DNA of 9,050 nt, taken from contig JANXRU010000289.1 of the NCBI GenBank assembly GCA_025356715.1, positions 1 to 9,050 on the forward strand. Reading direction: 5' to 3'. Positions 6,658 to 9,050 of this stretch are shown here, in pieces. The notes below the pieces were generated by a model. The model ran no database searches. It was not told the origin of the DNA and saw only the letters and a list, made by a program, of their open reading frames with translations. The stretch comes from Bacteroidota bacterium. Its GTDB lineage: Bacteria; Bacteroidota; Bacteroidia; B-17B0; B-17BO. The position numbers and the translations under genes were made by a program. Within the stretch, counting starts at the first letter, position 1; the number at the start of each line of letters is the position of its first letter.

Positions 6658-7821
6658 ATGGATAATCGCATTTATATTTTTGATACAACGCTCAGAGATG
6701 GGGAACAAGTTCCAGGTTGTAAATTAAACACAGATGAAAAAGTTAAAATAGCAATTCTACTGGAGGAGTTAGGCGTTGATGTTATAGAGGCTGGATTTCC
6801 AATTTCTAGCCCAGGTGATTTTGAATCAATAGTTGCTATTTCAAAAGCCATTAAACATCCTACTGTTTGCGCTTTAACAAGAGCGGTAAAGGGCGATATA
6901 GACGTTGCCGTTAATTCTTTAGCTTATGCGAAAAATAAAAGAATCCATACAGGAATTGGTTCATCCGATAATCATATTAAATTCAAGTTTAATAGTACTC
7001 GAGAAAAAATGTTAGAGCAAGGGGTTTCGGCTGTAAAATACGCGAAACAATTTGTTGAAGATATTGAGTTTTATGCAGAAGATGCCGGAAGAGCTGATCT
7101 ATCTTTTTTAGCACAATTAATAGAAGCTGTTATAGAAGCAGGAGCAACAGTTGTAAACATACCTGATACAACGGGCTATTGCTTACCATCAGAATATGGT
7201 GCTAAAATAAAATATTTAATAGATCATGTTAAAAATATTGATAAAGCAATTATATCAGCTCATTGTCATAACGATTTAGGTTTAGCTACAGCCAATTCAA
7301 TTGCAGGTGTTATAAATGGCGCAAGGCAAATTGAATGCACCATAAATGGTGTTGGGGAAAGAGCTGGTAATACTGCCCTAGAAGAAGTAGTGATGATTAT
7401 AAAAAGTCATCAAGAGTTAAATTTCAAAACCAATATTAAAACTGAAAAAATATTTGAAACCAGTCAAGTGGTATCCGATTATATGGGAATGGCGGTTCAA
7501 CCTAATAAAGCAATTGTTGGAGCAAATGCATTTGCCCACTCATCGGGAATACATCAAGATGGGATGATAAAAAACAAAAGTACTTATGAAATTATTAATC
7601 CAATTGACGTCGGCGCAAAAGACTCATCAATTATACTCACCGCCAGAAGCGGAAGAGCGGCCTTAAGATATAGGTATGAACAAATAGGAATATTTTTAAA
7701 TCAAGAAGAGATTAGTGAAATATATCCTTCCTTTCTATCTATGGCAGATCAGAAAAAAGAAATTAATAATACCGACTTAAAAATAATTGCTCAAAAAATA
7801 AATATTACTGTTAAACTTTAA
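6658..7821 (+). CDS. leuA: 2-isopropylmalate synthase, short form without regulatory domain
   Basis: This enzyme condenses acetyl-CoA with 2-oxoisovalerate to give 2-isopropylmalate, the committed step of leucine synthesis. The 387-aa protein has the HMGL-like TIM barrel from about 4 to 275, beginning [13 protein letters not shown] (8-20). The expected metal ligands are Asp14 and the HCHND pair His202/His204, with GERAGN (233-238) nearby; Arg13 is the conserved catalytic arginine. The linker subdomain with [11 protein letters not shown] (292-302) follows. The protein stops at 387, where long-form enzymes such as those of E. coli (523 aa) and M. tuberculosis carry the C-terminal allosteric LeuA domain. 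[10 protein letters not shown] (46-55) and the leuC neighbour favour isopropylmalate over homocitrate or citramalate synthase. leuC starts 3 nt after its stop, so the two are co-transcribed and probably coupled. Confidence 0.95.
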   Translation: MDNRIYIFDTTLRDGEQVPGCKLNTDEKVKIAILLEELGVDVIEAGFPISSPGDFESIVAISKAIKHPTVCALTRAVKGDIDVAVNSLAYAKNKRIHTGIGSSDNHIKFKFNSTREKMLEQGVSAVKYAKQFVEDIEFYAEDAGRADLSFLAQLIEAVIEAGATVVNIPDTTGYCLPSEYGAKIKYLIDHVKNIDKAIISAHCHNDLGLATANSIAGVINGARQIECTINGVGERAGNTALEEVVMIIKSHQELNFKTNIKTEKIFETSQVVSDYMGMAVQPNKAIVGANAFAHSSGIHQDGMIKNKSTYEIINPIDVGAKDSSIILTARSGRAALRYRYEQIGIFLNQEEISEIYPSFLSMADQKKEINNTDLKIIAQKINITVKL

Positions 7822-7824
7822 AAA

Positions 7825-9050
7825 ATGGCTAAAACATTATTTGAAAAAATTTGGGACTCTCATGTTGTTTGTAACATAGATGAACAAACATCTGTATTAT
7901 ATATTGACAAACATTTAATACATGAAGTTACTAGTCCGCAAGCTTTTAGTGGTATAGAACATAGAGGGCTACCTTTGTTTCGCCCTGAGAATACAATTGC
8001 TACAGCTGACCATAATGTTCCTACTAAAAATCAACACTTACCAATTAAAGAAGAATTATCTCGTATTCAAGTTGAAACCTTAACTCGTAATTGTGCAAAA
8101 CATGGTGTTGAATTATATGGGCTTGGACATCCTTTTCAAGGTATCGTTCATGTCATTGGGCCTGAATTAGGGATTACTCTTCCAGGGATGACTATTGTTT
8201 GTGGTGATAGTCATACATCTACACATGGAGCATTTGGATCTATAGCTTTCGGAATTGGAACAAGCGAAGTGGAACAAGTATTTGCGACACAATGTTTATT
8301 GCAAAGTAAGCCTAAAACCATGAAGATTGAAATTAACGGTAAACTTAATCCTGGTGTATTATCAAAAGACATCGTTTTATATATTTTATCCATCATTTCT
8401 TCGAGCGGTGCAACAGGCCACATGATTGAGTTTACAGGCTCTTGTATTTCGGATTTATCAATGGAAGCTCGCATGACTATTTGTAACATGAGTATTGAAA
8501 TGGGCGCGAAAGGCGGTTTAATTACACCCGATGAAAAAACATTTGACTATATTAGAAATAAAGAATTTGCTCCGAAAGGGAAAAAATTCGAAGAAGCTTT
8601 AGAGTATTGGAAAACATTATACTCTGATAAAGATGCTAAATTTGATAAAGTATATAGCTTCGATGCAAAAAACATTGAGCCAATGATTACGTTTGGAACT
8701 AATCCAGGAATGGGTTTAATGATTAATAAAACAATACCAAGCGAAAATAATATAGAAGATGAATCTTCCAAAAAATCTTTCATTAAATCGCTTGAGTATA
8801 TGGGGTTTAATGGTGGGGAATCTTTAATTAATAAAAAAATAAATTACGTTTTTATTGGAAGTTGTACTAACTCTCGCATTGAAGATTTACGAATTGTAGC
8901 GCAATTTGTAAAAGGAAAAACAAAAGCAGAAAATGTACATGCCTTTATTGTGCCAGGGTCTCAGCAAGTTGCTAAACTGGCCATAAAAGAAGGTTTGGAT
9001 GTTATTTTTAAAAATGCTGGATTCGAATTACGTGAAGCTGGTTGTTCTGC
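7825..9050 (+). CDS. leuC: 3-isopropylmalate dehydratase large subunit (cut by window edge)
   Basis: The reading frame is open from the ATG at 7825 to the right edge, 408 complete codons. With LeuD, LeuC isomerises 2-isopropylmalate to 3-isopropylmalate using a [4Fe-4S] cluster of the aconitase type. Seen are the family start MAKTLFEKIWDSHVV, TADHNVPT around 67-74, VCGDSHTSTHGAFG beginning at 125, and GSCTNSRIEDLR with Cys347. Codon 407 is Cys in REAGCS; the third cluster ligand, expected at 410, falls just outside the window. Cys347 and Cys407 coincide with the cluster positions I recall for E. coli LeuC, so no insertions or deletions are evident. About 60 C-terminal residues are missing, judging by the usual length near 465. 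leuD and leuB would be expected next, but this is not visible. Confidence 0.95.
   Translation, partial: MAKTLFEKIWDSHVVCNIDEQTSVLYIDKHLIHEVTSPQAFSGIEHRGLPLFRPENTIATADHNVPTKNQHLPIKEELSRIQVETLTRNCAKHGVELYGLGHPFQGIVHVIGPELGITLPGMTIVCGDSHTSTHGAFGSIAFGIGTSEVEQVFATQCLLQSKPKTMKIEINGKLNPGVLSKDIVLYILSIISSSGATGHMIEFTGSCISDLSMEARMTICNMSIEMGAKGGLITPDEKTFDYIRNKEFAPKGKKFEEALEYWKTLYSDKDAKFDKVYSFDAKNIEPMITFGTNPGMGLMINKTIPSENNIEDESSKKSFIKSLEYMGFNGGESLINKKINYVFIGSCTNSRIEDLRIVAQFVKGKTKAENVHAFIVPGSQQVAKLAIKEGLDVIFKNAGFELREAGCS

Noticed and set aside
8211..8783. Two minus-strand open frames within leuC (8211-8489 and 8547-8783).
   Set aside because: They are antisense to leuC, whose reading frame is uninterrupted and carries the family motifs, including Cys347 further downstream.
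1..9050. Search by eye for transposases, CRISPR repeats, tRNA genes, riboswitches, toxin-antitoxin pairs or phage genes.
   Set aside because: None seen. All long coding frames are accounted for by housekeeping genes, one outer-membrane barrel and one TPR-like protein, and base composition is uniform, with no sign of recent insertion.

Overview
The window is an AT-rich (about one third G+C by eye) chromosomal segment from a member of the Bacteroidota. This rests on several independent signs. The str and S10 ribosomal operons are joined with no tuf gene between fusA and rpsJ. A promoter with the Bacteroidota-type elements TTTG-N19-TAnnTTTG lies before rpsL. Most genes lack a Shine-Dalgarno sequence and have A/T-rich start regions. 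A PorT-like small outer-membrane barrel is present. LeuA is of the short form, and the protein sequences look bacteroidete throughout. I cannot place it below phylum with confidence; a flavobacterial or sphingobacterial relative is plausible.

Left block (1-3867, all minus strand): promoter, then rpsL, rpsG, fusA, rpsJ and rplC, with rplC running off the left edge. This is the start of one long ribosomal-protein/translation-factor operon. Spacers are 24, 6, 32 and 75 nt. The 75-nt spacer between rpsJ and rplC holds a clear 25-nt hairpin.

Middle (3868-4169): about 300 bp without a gene between the str promoter and a divergently oriented outer-membrane protein gene. It holds a 13-bp hairpin (3911-3944) that pairs fully only as plus-strand RNA, two weaker hairpins, and a weak stem followed by seven T (4103-4140). 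This could be a structured leader or a small RNA, but I see no promoter for it.

Right-middle (4170-6505): a 234-aa secreted beta-barrel protein (plus) faces a 521-aa soluble, helical TPR-like protein of unknown function (minus), with 65 bp between them. The latter has its own TATATTTG promoter element.

Right block (6658-9050, plus): leuA and leuC, 3 nt apart, the first steps specific to leucine synthesis; leuC is cut by the right edge just after Cys407. leuD and leuB probably follow outside the window.

Most of the window is ordinary housekeeping DNA. I found no mobile element, CRISPR array, tRNA or rRNA gene, or defence system. The parts most worth a second look are the hairpin-rich spacer, the rpsJ-rplC hairpin and the uncharacterised 521-aa protein.
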